DNA from: JBGCDD01 sp045105075
GTDB taxonomy: Bacteria; Pseudomonadota; Alphaproteobacteria; Rhodobacterales; Rhodobacteraceae
Assembly: GCA_045105075.1 (NCBI GenBank)
Contig: JBGCDD010000157.1
Coordinates: 1 to 18,837, forward strand
Direction: 5' to 3'
Length of the DNA stretch: 18,837 nucleotides
Shown here: positions 1-7,456 of the stretch, in pieces
Position numbering within the stretch: position 1 is the first letter of the stretch
How the letters are laid out: the number at the start of each line of letters is the position of its first letter
The notes under the pieces: generated by a model
Seen by the model: the letters and a program-made list of their open reading frames with translations, nothing else
Told to the model about the DNA's origin: nothing
Database searches by the model: none
Position numbers and translations under genes: made by a program

Positions 1-636
1 AGGCTCGATATATACCGTCTTTGCGCCGACCGCCTTGATCCAGTCTCGAACGGCCTCAGCGATGAACTCCAGGCCGTCGTCTGATCGGATGTAGTCTGGT
101 ACGCCGCGCAAGATGAACAGGTCAGTCAGCGCATCAATCACCTCCTCAGAATTGAGCTTGCGTTTGACCCTGATCGCTAAGCATTCCCGGCTGCATTCAT
201 CGAGGATGTTGAGTGTTCTGAAGGCTCTTCCATCCTCCGTCCGGTGGTGGACGAAGTCGTATGACCAAACGTGGTTGCGATACTCGGGGCGCAGTCGGAC
301 ACAAGATCCGTCGTTCAGCCAAAGCCGCCCTTTCTTTGGTTGTTGCATTGGCACTTTAAGCCCCTCTCGTCGCCATAACCGTTCAACACGCTTGTCATTA
401 ACTTGCCAGCCAGCGTCGCGCAGCAGGGCCGCAATCCGGCGGTAGCCATAGCGGCCATACTGCCGTGTCAGCTCGATCATATCTGCAACCAATCGTTCTT
501 CGTCAGCGCGCCCTTGCGGCAATCGACGTTGCGTGGATCGGTGCTGACCTAGGACACGACACACACGCCGCTCGGAGACCTTCATAATGCTGCGAATGTG
601 ATCAATGCAGGCACGGCGACGAGAGGGGCTCAGAAG
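1..636 (-). CDS. IS3-family transposase orfB (DDE integrase core), partial
   Basis: The reading frame is open from about 636 down to base 1 and continues outside the window. It encodes the catalytic half of an IS3-type transposase. An HTH_21-like region (VSERRVCRVLGQHRSTQRR) is followed by the integrase core, with the first catalytic Asp in WSYDFVHHRT and the second in RSDDGLEF. The usual family motif at the second site is SDNGPEF, so N to D and P to L changes are visible, although the Asp, Gly, Glu and Phe are kept. The third catalytic residue (Glu) would lie beyond the edge. There is no ATG at the start. As in other IS3 elements, orfB is expected to be made as a frameshift fusion with orfA, whose stop codon lies at 630-632 and overlaps this frame. 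Confidence 0.85.
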
Positions 637-945
637 TTTCCCCGTGATGCCTCCGACAGGATCAACTTGTCCAAAGTCAGATCAGAGACGGCGCGACGAA
701 GGCGCTCATTCTCTTTCTGAAGACGCTTCAGTTCCTTGAGTTGTTCCATGCCCATCCCGCACTCGACCATTGTTCTTGAACCAATGGCGAACAAGGTCTC
801 GTTTCTTCTTCCAGCGATAGTAGGTTTGTGAGGTCACACCGATCTGCCGGATCGCATCAAGGCGCACCATCCCTTGCCCCATCAGAACTTCAACTTGCCG
901 CAGCTTCACGACAATCTCTTCAGGCTTTGGTCGCCTAATTCCCAT
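630..945 (-). pseudogene. IS3-family transposase orfA, frameshifted
   Basis: The ATG at 945 is preceded by GGAGG at good spacing. The first 48 or so residues match the helix-turn-helix protein of IS3 elements (MGIRRPKPEEIV, then GVTSQTYYRWKKK). After KKK the original frame runs into an unrelated sequence and stops at 706. The expected continuation (GMGMEQLKELKRLQKENERL, then a leucine-zipper-like stretch ending in SRGNF) is present in a different frame, from about 760 to 630. Between them are roughly 36 extra bases bounded by CGAG at both ends, compared with the family pattern as I remember it. The full OrfA therefore cannot be made from this copy without recoding. The breakpoint could also be a sequencing error, but the extra segment argues for genuine decay. 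Confidence 0.7.
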
Positions 946-977
946 CTTTGGTCCTCCGTTTTCCTAAACATTAGGAT

Positions 978-1002
978 GGACCAATTCAAAGGGGGAGGCT
1001 CA
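978..1002 (-). repeat. Putative terminal inverted repeat of the IS3-family element
   Basis: Read on the minus strand the segment begins TGAGCCTCCCCCTTTGAATT and lies between the disrupted integrase gene and the orfA leader. The partner repeat would be outside the window. The position is inferred from the TG terminus and the break in the integrase frame. Confidence 0.6.
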
Positions 1003-1826
1003 AAAGAGCCTTCGACGATGGCACTTCGTGGGCCTTCGCTTTCTCGGGACGCGTCGCTTTGAATTTGTCTCGTGGGATTGTCCATACTCCATCGTTGATT
1101 TCATCCCACCGCATCTGCGCGACGTTGCTCAATCCTTGGCCCGATCGCATCAGTGATCTGGTGAGCGGCCCGAAAGGGCTGGGTTCAGAAAAAGATGCAT
1201 CCCATACCGCCCGCCATTCCGAAAAAGAAAGCACTCGAGCTCGTGGCTGCGGCGACATGCCTGCCGAAATCCCAGCCCAAGGGTTGGTGTCAATTAGGCG
1301 CTCCCTTGCGGCCCAACTGAACATCGAACGAAGATAGACAAGCACCTTCGCCGCACGACCCGCGCCCGCCTTGGACGCCACATTGTCTCTCAGGTCCAAA
1401 CCGTGGTGGTGTGTGATGTCTGTCATTGGGACGTGCCCAATTGAGCCAGACGCTTTCGACATCACACCACGCTGGACGTTCAACTTCATGGACGGTCTTG
1501 TACCTTTCGAACAATGCCGCGTTAGTCTTCAATTCGGTAGAGCTTCTTGGGCGGGCAATATCATCCTTGACCATGGTGGCCTGGTTGCGTGCGCTTTGTG
1601 AGGTCACTGCGGGGAGCGTACCAAGACGCACGCGTTCACGTTTCCCACTCCTTGAAGCCTTTAGCCACCAAACCTTCCCACCTTTGGCACCTGATCTGGG
1701 CGACGCATGCGGGCGTTGCACCCCTACGAACGCGCAATCATAAGGTTGAGCGCATTTTAGGCTCGCTGCCGCAGCATCTGAACCCATAGCGCGAACAGAA
1801 GTTCCCAGACTTTTGGCGCAGGACAT
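1003..1826 (-). pseudogene. Decayed tyrosine recombinase (P4-type integrase), frameshifted and cut by the IS
   Basis: Two minus-strand frames together cover an integrase of the DUF4102 plus phage-integrase type. The upstream frame (about 1826 to 1440) carries the N-terminal arm-binding pattern (RSGKRERVRLGTLPAV, then ARNQATMVKDDIARP). A second frame, starting near 1480, carries the core-binding region (GHVPMTDITHHH, YLRSMFSWAARERLIDTNPW) and the beginning of the catalytic domain (MRWDEINDGVWTIPRDKFKA, HEVPSS). The catalytic domain ends at the IS boundary, so the box with the His-x-x-Arg motif and the Tyr nucleophile is missing. The position that normally holds the first catalytic Arg (TGQR in relatives) reads SGQG here. 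It marks an old integrated element. No tRNA or attachment-site duplication was seen in the flanks. Confidence 0.8.
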
Positions 1827-1924
1827 CTTGCAGGCCGCCAGTTTGCGGGTTTAAGCCCTTTAGTCCCAATAGCATCAATTAGATCAATGGGTCCTGAGCC
1901 TTGTTGAGTATAAGGGGCCCAACG

Positions 1925-2085
1925 TCATGCCGCCGATTGCACTAAGCGGCACAAGCTTTCAGACAGTTCTTTCGCAAAATTTGGATCCAACCCGTTCCAG
2001 ATCGCGCACTTGCCGCGAATGGCGGCGGCGCCGGCTGTGAACGCTTTGCCGCAGGATCCGGGCTGTTCATTTGGCGGATTTCAAG
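1925..2085 (-). pseudogene. Possible 3' remnant of an unidentified gene
   Basis: A stop-bounded minus-strand frame with no start codon reads as protein-like sequence, with segments AFTAGAAAIRGKCAIWNG and LDPNFAKELSESLCRL, and ends in a TGA at 1925-1927. It overlaps the 3' end of the oxidoreductase gene at 2067. I do not recognise the family. The rest of the 1827-2066 interval has no other gene, apart from a short direct repeat of ATCAAT at 1874-1879 and 1883-1888. This could be the tail of a gene destroyed when the island was rearranged, or chance. Confidence 0.25.
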
Positions 2086-2654
2086 TGCACACCCGCGTCG
2101 TAGGCGCGTTCCAGCAGGTTTTTGCGCCTCTCTTTCGAGCCCTTAGAACCGTTCAGAAGGATCAACTCTCGATTGGTAAAACCGAAGTAGCCAAAAGTTC
2201 CGTCGATCCACGCGGTCTCAATTGCCGATGTATACCCCAAGTCCTGCATTTCGTCCGAACGCGCCCCTGCTGGCACAAGCAAAACGCCTGTGCGTGGTCT
2301 TTGAAGAGACCGCTCTGGATCTTCCAACTGATCATATGCCCAGCCCCACGACCAAACACGATCTATCCACCCTTTGGTCATCGCTGGCATTCCCCACCAA
2401 AAAAGCGGGAAGACAAACCCAATCGCATCAGCGCGACCGATCCGCTCTTGCTCTGCCAATATGTCGCCGGGAACATGGCCTGAACTGTCACCTTCAATAT
2501 CAGCCAATGACCAACGCGGGTCAAAGTTCTCAGAGTGCAGATCGGCCAATTCGGTTGTGTGGCCAGCAGCTTCGGCCCCTGCGCAAAATTCTTTGGCGAC
2601 GGCTGAGCTGAAAGAGCCTTGGTCAGGGTGATCGAGAATGGTGAGAACGTGCAT
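2067..2654 (-). CDS. NAD(P)H-dependent oxidoreductase, flavodoxin-like fold (Flavodoxin_2/NQO type)
   Basis: This 195-residue protein has the features of the MdaB/KefF/NQO group, FMN- or FAD-binding cytosolic enzymes that transfer two electrons from NAD(P)H to quinones or related acceptors. The N-terminal beta strand and flavin phosphate loop are visible (HVLTILDHPDQGSFSSAVA). So is the diagnostic central motif FPLFWWGMPAMTKGWIDRV near residues 80-100, followed by WSWGWAY. The length is normal for the family and no signal peptide is present. It lies 98 bases downstream of the TRAP large permease on the same strand, so it may be read with that operon, but no functional link is evident. The physiological substrate cannot be told from sequence. 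Confidence 0.85.
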   Translation of the reverse strand: MHVLTILDHPDQGSFSSAVAKEFCAGAEAAGHTTELADLHSENFDPRWSLADIEGDSSGHVPGDILAEQERIGRADAIGFVFPLFWWGMPAMTKGWIDRVWSWGWAYDQLEDPERSLQRPRTGVLLVPAGARSDEMQDLGYTSAIETAWIDGTFGYFGFTNRELILLNGSKGSKERRKNLLERAYDAGVHLKSAK

Positions 2655-2752
2655 TTTGGATCCGGGATGGTGTTAGCCTAAGGTACCAGTCACGAAGGTA
2701 ATTTACGATGATGATTGTGGTCGTGCTGGTCGGCCTTGGGTCACGACGGGAT

Positions 2753-4036
2753 CTATTGCAAGGCGTTGGGCAAAAACAGTGCAATGGCTGGAAACGCGAT
2801 CAGTAAAAACGCCATGGCCAGCATCGTCAGGCAATAGGGCAGCGCACCCAGCATAACCTCGTTCAGGCTGCCTGATTTTCGCGCGCCCTGCACAACGTAA
2901 AGGTTCAGCCCCACGGGCGGTGTGATCAGCGCCATTTCAATCAGCACGATCATCAGGATGCCAAACCAGATCACATCATAGCCTTGCGCAATCACCAGCG
3001 GCACAATGATCGGGATTGTCACAACCATCAGCGACAGGGTTTCGATGAAAAAGCCCAGCACGATATACAGCACAACGACGACCAGGATCGTTTTCAGCGG
3101 CGTCAGCCCCAGACCGGTCATAAAGGCGCTCAGCTCGCGGCCCAGCCCGGCAGAGGCAAGCGTGAAGTTTAAAAATGACGCCCCGATCACGATCAACATG
3201 ATCATCGAAGTGATTTTTACGGTTCCGGTCAGGCTTTGCGCCAGCATCGACCAGGACACGCCGCCAAAGGCCAGCGCGATCAGCAAAGCGCCGGCAACGC
3301 CCACAGCGGCGGCTTCCGTTGGGGTGGCCCAGCCGCGATAGATCGAACCAACGATCAACCCAAACAGGATCAGGATGGGCACCAGATCAATCAACGCGCG
3401 CAGCATCAAGGCCAGTGGAAAGGTCCGCTGGGTGCCGCCCAGTTCCGGCTTGATCAGACACAGGATGGCGGTGATCGCCATAAACGCCAACGCCAGACAC
3501 AAGCCAGGGATCAGCCCAGCCAGAAACAATTGTGGGATCGAGGATTGCGTCAGAAAGCCATAGACAATCAGGTTGATCGACGGCGGGATCATGATCCCCA
3601 AAGTGCCACCCGCTGCAATCGCTCCGGAAAACAGTTTGGGGTCATATCCCAACTTTTCGGCTTGTGGCATCGCCACCGTGGCAACCGTTGCCGCCGTTGC
3701 CACAGACGACCCCGAGGTGGCCGAAAACAGCGTGGCGGTGGCAATATTGGCGTGCACCAGACCACCGGGCAGCCACGACACCCACCGATCAAGCGCGGCA
3801 TAGGTGCGCGTGGCCACGCCGCTGCGCACCAGAATTTCGCCCAACAGCACAAAAAAGGGGATCGCGATCAGCGTCGCGGAATTGGACGACGACCAGACCA
3901 TGTTGCCCAAGCCACGCGTCAGCGGAAAGCTGGAAAAGAACGTATCAATCCCAAATCCCAGCAGGAACAACACGATGCCCACGGGCAAGGACAGTGCCAG
4001 CAGGCCAAGCAAAGCAACCGAAACATAGCCGATCAT
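2753..4036 (-). CDS. dctM: TRAP transporter large permease, DctM family
   Basis: This is the large membrane subunit of a tripartite ATP-independent periplasmic transporter, which uses the sodium or proton gradient to import an organic acid delivered by the binding protein. At 427 residues it has the usual length. It consists almost entirely of hydrophobic segments and carries family motifs such as ATSGSSVATAATVATVAMP, GGTLGIMIPPSINLIVYG and ITPPVGLNLYVVQG. The frame is open further upstream, but the ATG at 4036 is chosen because it starts the first membrane helix (MIGYVSVALLGLLALSLPVG) and overlaps the stop of the small permease gene in an ATGA, which implies translational coupling. It is the last subunit gene of the dctPQM set. 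Confidence 0.93.
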   Translation of the reverse strand: MIGYVSVALLGLLALSLPVGIVLFLLGFGIDTFFSSFPLTRGLGNMVWSSSNSATLIAIPFFVLLGEILVRSGVATRTYAALDRWVSWLPGGLVHANIATATLFSATSGSSVATAATVATVAMPQAEKLGYDPKLFSGAIAAGGTLGIMIPPSINLIVYGFLTQSSIPQLFLAGLIPGLCLALAFMAITAILCLIKPELGGTQRTFPLALMLRALIDLVPILILFGLIVGSIYRGWATPTEAAAVGVAGALLIALAFGGVSWSMLAQSLTGTVKITSMIMLIVIGASFLNFTLASAGLGRELSAFMTGLGLTPLKTILVVVVLYIVLGFFIETLSLMVVTIPIIVPLVIAQGYDVIWFGILMIVLIEMALITPPVGLNLYVVQGARKSGSLNEVMLGALPYCLTMLAMAFLLIAFPAIALFLPNALQ

Positions 4037-4581
4037 TGCAGGGTCTCTTGTTCGGCAAAGGCGCCAACGAAACGCTCGGTCTCGCTGTGGCGGCGTTTCA
4101 CCAGCAGGCTCAGGGCTGCAAGGGTGACCAGTGATGACATCACCGCAAACCAGATCCAGCCCGCGAACCAAGGCATTTGCACCCAGATCAGCGGTGTTTC
4201 CAACGGCGTATTGGCGCGCGAGCCATTGACCAGCGAGCGTTCCACCACGGGCCAGGCTTTGATCGCGATGGTGATCACCACGCCCGACGTCACGATCATC
4301 GAAAACACGTCAAACAGCGCGCGCCCAAAGCTGCCGGCGCGGCTGCGCAACAGGTCGATGCGCACATGGCCCAATTCCAGCAACGTGTAGGACATGCCCC
4401 ATGACGTCGCCAAGGCCATTGCGTAACCGGCGATTTCTTCGGTGCCGCCAAGGGACGTTCCGACCCGACGCAGGATGATATCGGTCAGCACGAAGGCGGC
4501 GCAGGCCAAAAGGCCAACTCCGACCAACAGCGCCACCGCCTTGTTCAGGGCCCGAAGGCCCGCGATCATCCTGAGTTCCAT
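4033..4581 (-). CDS. dctQ: TRAP transporter small permease, DctQ family
   Basis: This small integral membrane protein of about 182 residues has four predicted helices, roughly residues 15-35, 45-65, 85-108 and 132-156. The DctQ-like conserved region is VLTDIILRRVGTSLGGTEEI and the stretch before ELGHVRIDL. It pairs with DctM to form the TRAP membrane complex. Two starts are possible: GTG at 4590, which has only 2 bases after the AAAGGGGG Shine-Dalgarno, or ATG at 4581, which has 11. I prefer 4581. The gene sits 27 bases (from the preferred start) after the binding-protein gene and its stop overlaps the dctM start by ATGA. Confidence 0.9.
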   Translation of the reverse strand: MELRMIAGLRALNKAVALLVGVGLLACAAFVLTDIILRRVGTSLGGTEEIAGYAMALATSWGMSYTLLELGHVRIDLLRSRAGSFGRALFDVFSMIVTSGVVITIAIKAWPVVERSLVNGSRANTPLETPLIWVQMPWFAGWIWFAVMSSLVTLAALSLLVKRRHSETERFVGAFAEQETLQ

Positions 4582-4608
4582 CTGCGGCACGTCCCCCTTT
4601 AGGGCGGT

Positions 4609-5640
4609 TTAATTGATGGTCACACCAACAACTTTGCCAACGCTTGCGTTCCAGCGTGTGGCCCAGTCGCCGCCCGCTCGTTCGGCCCAATCCGGCAGCA
4701 CTTGCCCGGTCAGAATGCCGCGTGCGCGGTCAAAATCGGCTGCGCTGACCTCGACCAATGTCATGGAACGTGCCTCGCCCGCCGGGCAGTCGCCGTTGCC
4801 CGTCAGGCAGGCAATATCGTTGACCAAAGCGTCTTGTGCGCTGTCCCAGGCAGGGTCTTCAAAACCGCTGACAACCTGCGCGCTGATCAGCGTTTTGGTG
4901 TCTGCGCTCAGGCTGTTCCACTTGTCCATGTTCATCGCAGTGACGACGGAATCCCAGCCGCCCAAGGGGATCGGCAACAGATGCGTCGACACTTCCCACC
5001 AGCCCGCCGAATAGCCCGAACCCGCGCCGGTCACGGCACAATCGACCACGCCGTTTTGCAATGCACCCGGCACTTCCGAAAACGACACATTCACACCTTC
5101 CGCGCCCAGTGCATCGAGCAGTTTGGCAGTCATCCGGCCCGAGGCGCGCACTTTCAACCCTTCAAGATCGCCCAGATTGGCAATCTCGTGGTTGCAAAAT
5201 ACAACCTGCGGCGGATAAGGCGCAATCGCCAGCACATGGGCGTTGAACCGGTCACGATAGATATCAGCCACCATTGGACGCGCCGCATCCACCATGGCGC
5301 GGGCCTCGTCCGCGGTCAGCGCCAACAGCGGCACGTCCAGACCTTCCAATTCGGGCGCATCGGCCACAGCGTAATCGGCAACCGTCATCGCCACGTCGTA
5401 AACACCCTGACCCAAAAGCGGGTAGATATCGCCCAGTCCCAGGCTCATCTGATTGTGGGTTGTCAGCTCGACCGTGATCGACCCGCCCGAGGCTTCGGGC
5501 AAGGTTTTGGTCCAGAACGGCGTTTCATATTGCTTGTGCAGCGGCAGGCCGGACCAACTGCCCACGACAGACAGGTTTTCGGCAACAAGCGGGCTGGCGA
5601 GCAAGGTGCTGGCCGCGAGAATAGACAGGGTTTTTTTCAT
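4609..5640 (-). CDS. dctP: TRAP transporter periplasmic solute-binding protein, DctP family
   Basis: This 343-residue secreted protein captures the substrate in the periplasm for the DctQM permease. A clear signal peptide (MKKTLSILAASTLLASPLVA) is probably cleaved before ENLSV. The DctP fold is shown by the pattern around residues 150-180 (GDLEGLKVRASGRMTAKLL), where the Arg in KVRASGR is the usual carboxylate-binding residue, and by GALQNGVVDCAVTG further on. A carboxylated substrate is therefore likely. The start is supported by GGAG 9 bases upstream. The gene lies 21 bases downstream of the DUF1445 lyase gene, so the lyase probably acts on the imported compound or a product of it. Confidence 0.92.
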   Translation of the reverse strand: MKKTLSILAASTLLASPLVAENLSVVGSWSGLPLHKQYETPFWTKTLPEASGGSITVELTTHNQMSLGLGDIYPLLGQGVYDVAMTVADYAVADAPELEGLDVPLLALTADEARAMVDAARPMVADIYRDRFNAHVLAIAPYPPQVVFCNHEIANLGDLEGLKVRASGRMTAKLLDALGAEGVNVSFSEVPGALQNGVVDCAVTGAGSGYSAGWWEVSTHLLPIPLGGWDSVVTAMNMDKWNSLSADTKTLISAQVVSGFEDPAWDSAQDALVNDIACLTGNGDCPAGEARSMTLVEVSAADFDRARGILTGQVLPDWAERAGGDWATRWNASVGKVVGVTIN

Positions 5641-5661
5641 TGTTGATCTCCTTCATTGGGG

Positions 5662-6483
5662 TCAGTTTGTTTCAAGAATTGGGGTTTGCGCATCTTCTGC
5701 CACATCCGAAATCAGCATATGGCCGGGCGAATGGGTGATGCAGAGCGGCAAGGCGGCGTCCAACAACACGTTTTGCGGGGTCACGCCGCAGGCCCAATAG
5801 ACCGGAACCTCGCCGGGTTTGATCTCGACCGCGTCACCCCAATCGGGGCGTGTCAGATCAGCAATACCGATCTGTCCCGGCTCACCCACAGCAATCGGCG
5901 CACCGTGCGCCTGGGGAAAGCGCGCGCTGATATCCGTGGCCTGGGCGACCTGATGTTCGGGGATCGGACGCATGGTCACAACCATTTTGCCGGCAAACGG
6001 CCCCGCAGGCACAAGATCGATGTCGCTGGCAAACATTGGCACATTGCGCCCGGTCTCGATGTGACGCACCGGAATGCCGTGGCGCAAAAGCGCGTTTTCA
6101 AAGGTGAACGAACAGCCCAGCGCCACAGTGACCAGATCATCAGACCAAGTGTCGCCAATGTCGCCTCTTTCTTCATGCAGCGTGCCATCGCGGAACACAC
6201 AGTACTTTGAGACATCGGTGCGGATATCAATGTTGCGCCCCAACGTGGGCAGGCTTGGATCCCCACTGTCGCTTATGCCAACAACTGGGCAGGGCTTGGG
6301 ATTGCGTTGACAAAAGCGCAGAAAATCCAAGGCGAACCGCTCGGGCAGAATGGCCAGATTGCATTGTAGCTTGCCAACGGCCAAGCCCGCCGTGTGCCCG
6401 CCATAGGCACCGCTGCGGATCGCCGCGCGCACGGTAGCGGCTGATGACGCCACCAGATCGGCATGTGAAGTTTCGCCTGCCAT
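5662..6483 (-). CDS. DUF1445 putative hydro-lyase (YcsI / D-glutamate cyclase-like)
   Basis: This 273-residue cytosolic protein belongs to PF07286. Diagnostic stretches are VALGCSFTFENALLRHGIPV, HIETGRNVPMF, WACGVTPQNVLLDAALPL and SPGHMLISDV. The characterised eukaryotic member converts D-glutamate to 5-oxo-D-proline. Bacterial YcsI relatives are annotated as hydro-lyases, mostly without proven reactions. The ATG at 6483 has AAGGGGG about 8 bases upstream. It is the first gene of the unit with dctPQM and lies directly downstream of a LysR gene. By inference the operon takes up and processes a small carboxylated compound such as a D-amino acid or pyroglutamate-like molecule, but the substrate is not shown by the sequence. 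Confidence 0.85.
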   Translation of the reverse strand: MAGETSHADLVASSAATVRAAIRSGAYGGHTAGLAVGKLQCNLAILPERFALDFLRFCQRNPKPCPVVGISDSGDPSLPTLGRNIDIRTDVSKYCVFRDGTLHEERGDIGDTWSDDLVTVALGCSFTFENALLRHGIPVRHIETGRNVPMFASDIDLVPAGPFAGKMVVTMRPIPEHQVAQATDISARFPQAHGAPIAVGEPGQIGIADLTRPDWGDAVEIKPGEVPVYWACGVTPQNVLLDAALPLCITHSPGHMLISDVAEDAQTPILETN

Positions 6484-6548
6484 TCGCCCAGCCCCCTTGA
6501 CGCAGGCAAAGCATCACACGGGCGCGCTCTTTCACGCAAATTATCATT

Positions 6549-6558
6549 TTTGATCAAA
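6549..6558. promoter_or_regulatory. Palindrome TTTGATCAAA upstream of the lyase-TRAP operon, candidate LysR site
   Basis: A perfect 10-bp palindrome lies in the 94-base gap between the LysR gene and the DUF1445 gene, about 65 bases before the latter's start. The identical palindrome occurs at the 5' end of the LysR gene (7441-7450). That copy also encodes the conserved FDQI of LysR proteins, so its recurrence may be coincidence. Confidence 0.3.
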
Positions 6559-6577
6559 GGCGATAGATTTTCTGAAT

Positions 6578-7456
6578 TCAATTTGGGTGAGTTTCGTCCC
6601 AGTCTTTTGCAACCTTTTGGGCAATGTCGGCCGCGTTCTCGACCAGAAAACTGCGCGGTTCCGACAGGAAAGACGCCGTAAAGGCCAACGGGCGTGGGCG
6701 GAATCCGGGATCAAACTCAACAATCTGACCGCTTTCAAGATAATCATTGGCCAAAGCACGCGGGTACGGCCCGACCGCAATGCCCGCCGCAATCATCTTG
6801 AGGCTCGCTGAAATCGACGCCGAGGTATAAACCCGCAATTTGGGCCCGATCCGGCGGGTTAGCTCGGACATCAATTCGCGATAGGGCCGGGTTTGGCTGG
6901 CATAGGAGATCACCGGGATCTGGCTGAGATCAACTTCCGGGTTCCGGGTGGCACGGTACCAATGCAAATCAAACGGCGGCAACGCCACATTCTCGACCGA
7001 GAATTCAGACACCGGACCCATCAAAAACGCCAGATCCAACCTGCGCTCTAGCAGATCAGCGCGCAAATTCAGCGAGATATCAACGGTCAGATCCACATTC
7101 ACACGGGGAAACTGGCCGGTGAACGCCTTTAGAAATTCAGGCAACCAGGCTTGCGCGATGGTTTCAGATGCCCCCACACGAAACAGCCCCTCGGCTTCGG
7201 ACGGGTTGGCGACACGCTGTTTGATCTCTTCTTCCACGAACAACATCTGTTCCGCATAAGACAACAAAAGGGTGCCGTGTTTGGTCAGAACCAGCGCGCC
7301 CGGGCTGCGTTCAAACAGAGGCACGCGCAGGTCTTGTTCCAGGTTGGAAATGCGCGTAGACACCGCAGGCTGCGACAGATGCAGGCGCTCGGCCGCTTTG
7401 CGAAAGCCACCAAGCCGGGCCACCCACAGAAAGGTGCGAATTTGATCAAAAGTCAT
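6578..7456 (-). CDS. LysR-family transcriptional regulator
   Basis: This 292-residue regulator has the N-terminal winged helix-turn-helix of LysR proteins (MTFDQIRTFLWVARLGGF, AAERLHLSQPAVSTRI, NLEQDLRVPLFER, residues 1-60). A linker and a periplasmic-binding-protein-like effector domain to the C terminus follow. It is transcribed in the same direction as the DUF1445-dctPQM genes and lies 94 bases upstream of them, so it probably controls that operon in response to the transported compound. The opposite side is a long leader shared with the divergent haloperoxidase gene, so an effect on that gene is possible but unsupported. The ATG at 7456 gives the standard MTFDQ start of this family. Confidence 0.9.
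   Translation of the reverse strand: MTFDQIRTFLWVARLGGFRKAAERLHLSQPAVSTRISNLEQDLRVPLFERSPGALVLTKHGTLLLSYAEQMLFVEEEIKQRVANPSEAEGLFRVGASETIAQAWLPEFLKAFTGQFPRVNVDLTVDISLNLRADLLERRLDLAFLMGPVSEFSVENVALPPFDLHWYRATRNPEVDLSQIPVISYASQTRPYRELMSELTRRIGPKLRVYTSASISASLKMIAAGIAVGPYPRALANDYLESGQIVEFDPGFRPRPLAFTASFLSEPRSFLVENAADIAQKVAKDWDETHPN
7441..7450. promoter_or_regulatory. Second copy of palindrome TTTGATCAAA at the LysR 5' end
   Basis: It overlaps codons 3-6 of the LysR gene and is identical to 6549-6558. A nearby 8-bp palindrome TAGGCCTA lies at 7484-7491 in the upstream region. It could be an autoregulatory site, but it is dictated partly by protein coding. Confidence 0.2.

Larger units (their letters stand above)
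1..1002 (-). mobile_element. IS3-family insertion sequence, right portion, truncated by window edge
   Basis: The two-frame orfA/orfB organisation on the minus strand and the protein sequences identify an IS3-family element. The outer end is placed at 1002, because the minus strand there reads TGAGCCTCCCCCTTTGA, a TG-starting terminus about 57 bases before the orfA start codon, and because the neighbouring integrase reading frame is interrupted at exactly this point. The other end lies outside the window, so the target-site duplication cannot be checked. The orfA frame is broken, so this copy is probably not autonomous. Confidence 0.85.

Noticed and set aside
2708..2806. Short plus-strand frame beginning MMIVVVLVGLG, a possible small membrane protein
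   Set aside because: It is only about 32 codons long, overlaps the 3' end of dctM and has weak ribosome-site support. A chance hydrophobic run is more likely.
3236..4390. Long plus-strand open frame (384 codons) opposite the TRAP permease genes
   Set aside because: It is antisense to well-supported dctM and dctQ. Its product is a low-complexity Gln/Arg/His-rich translation typical of the reverse strand of GC-rich genes.
4702..5646. Plus-strand open frame of 314 codons opposite the DctP gene
   Set aside because: It is antisense to a clear binding-protein gene, rich in His/Arg/Gln and matches no family I recognise.
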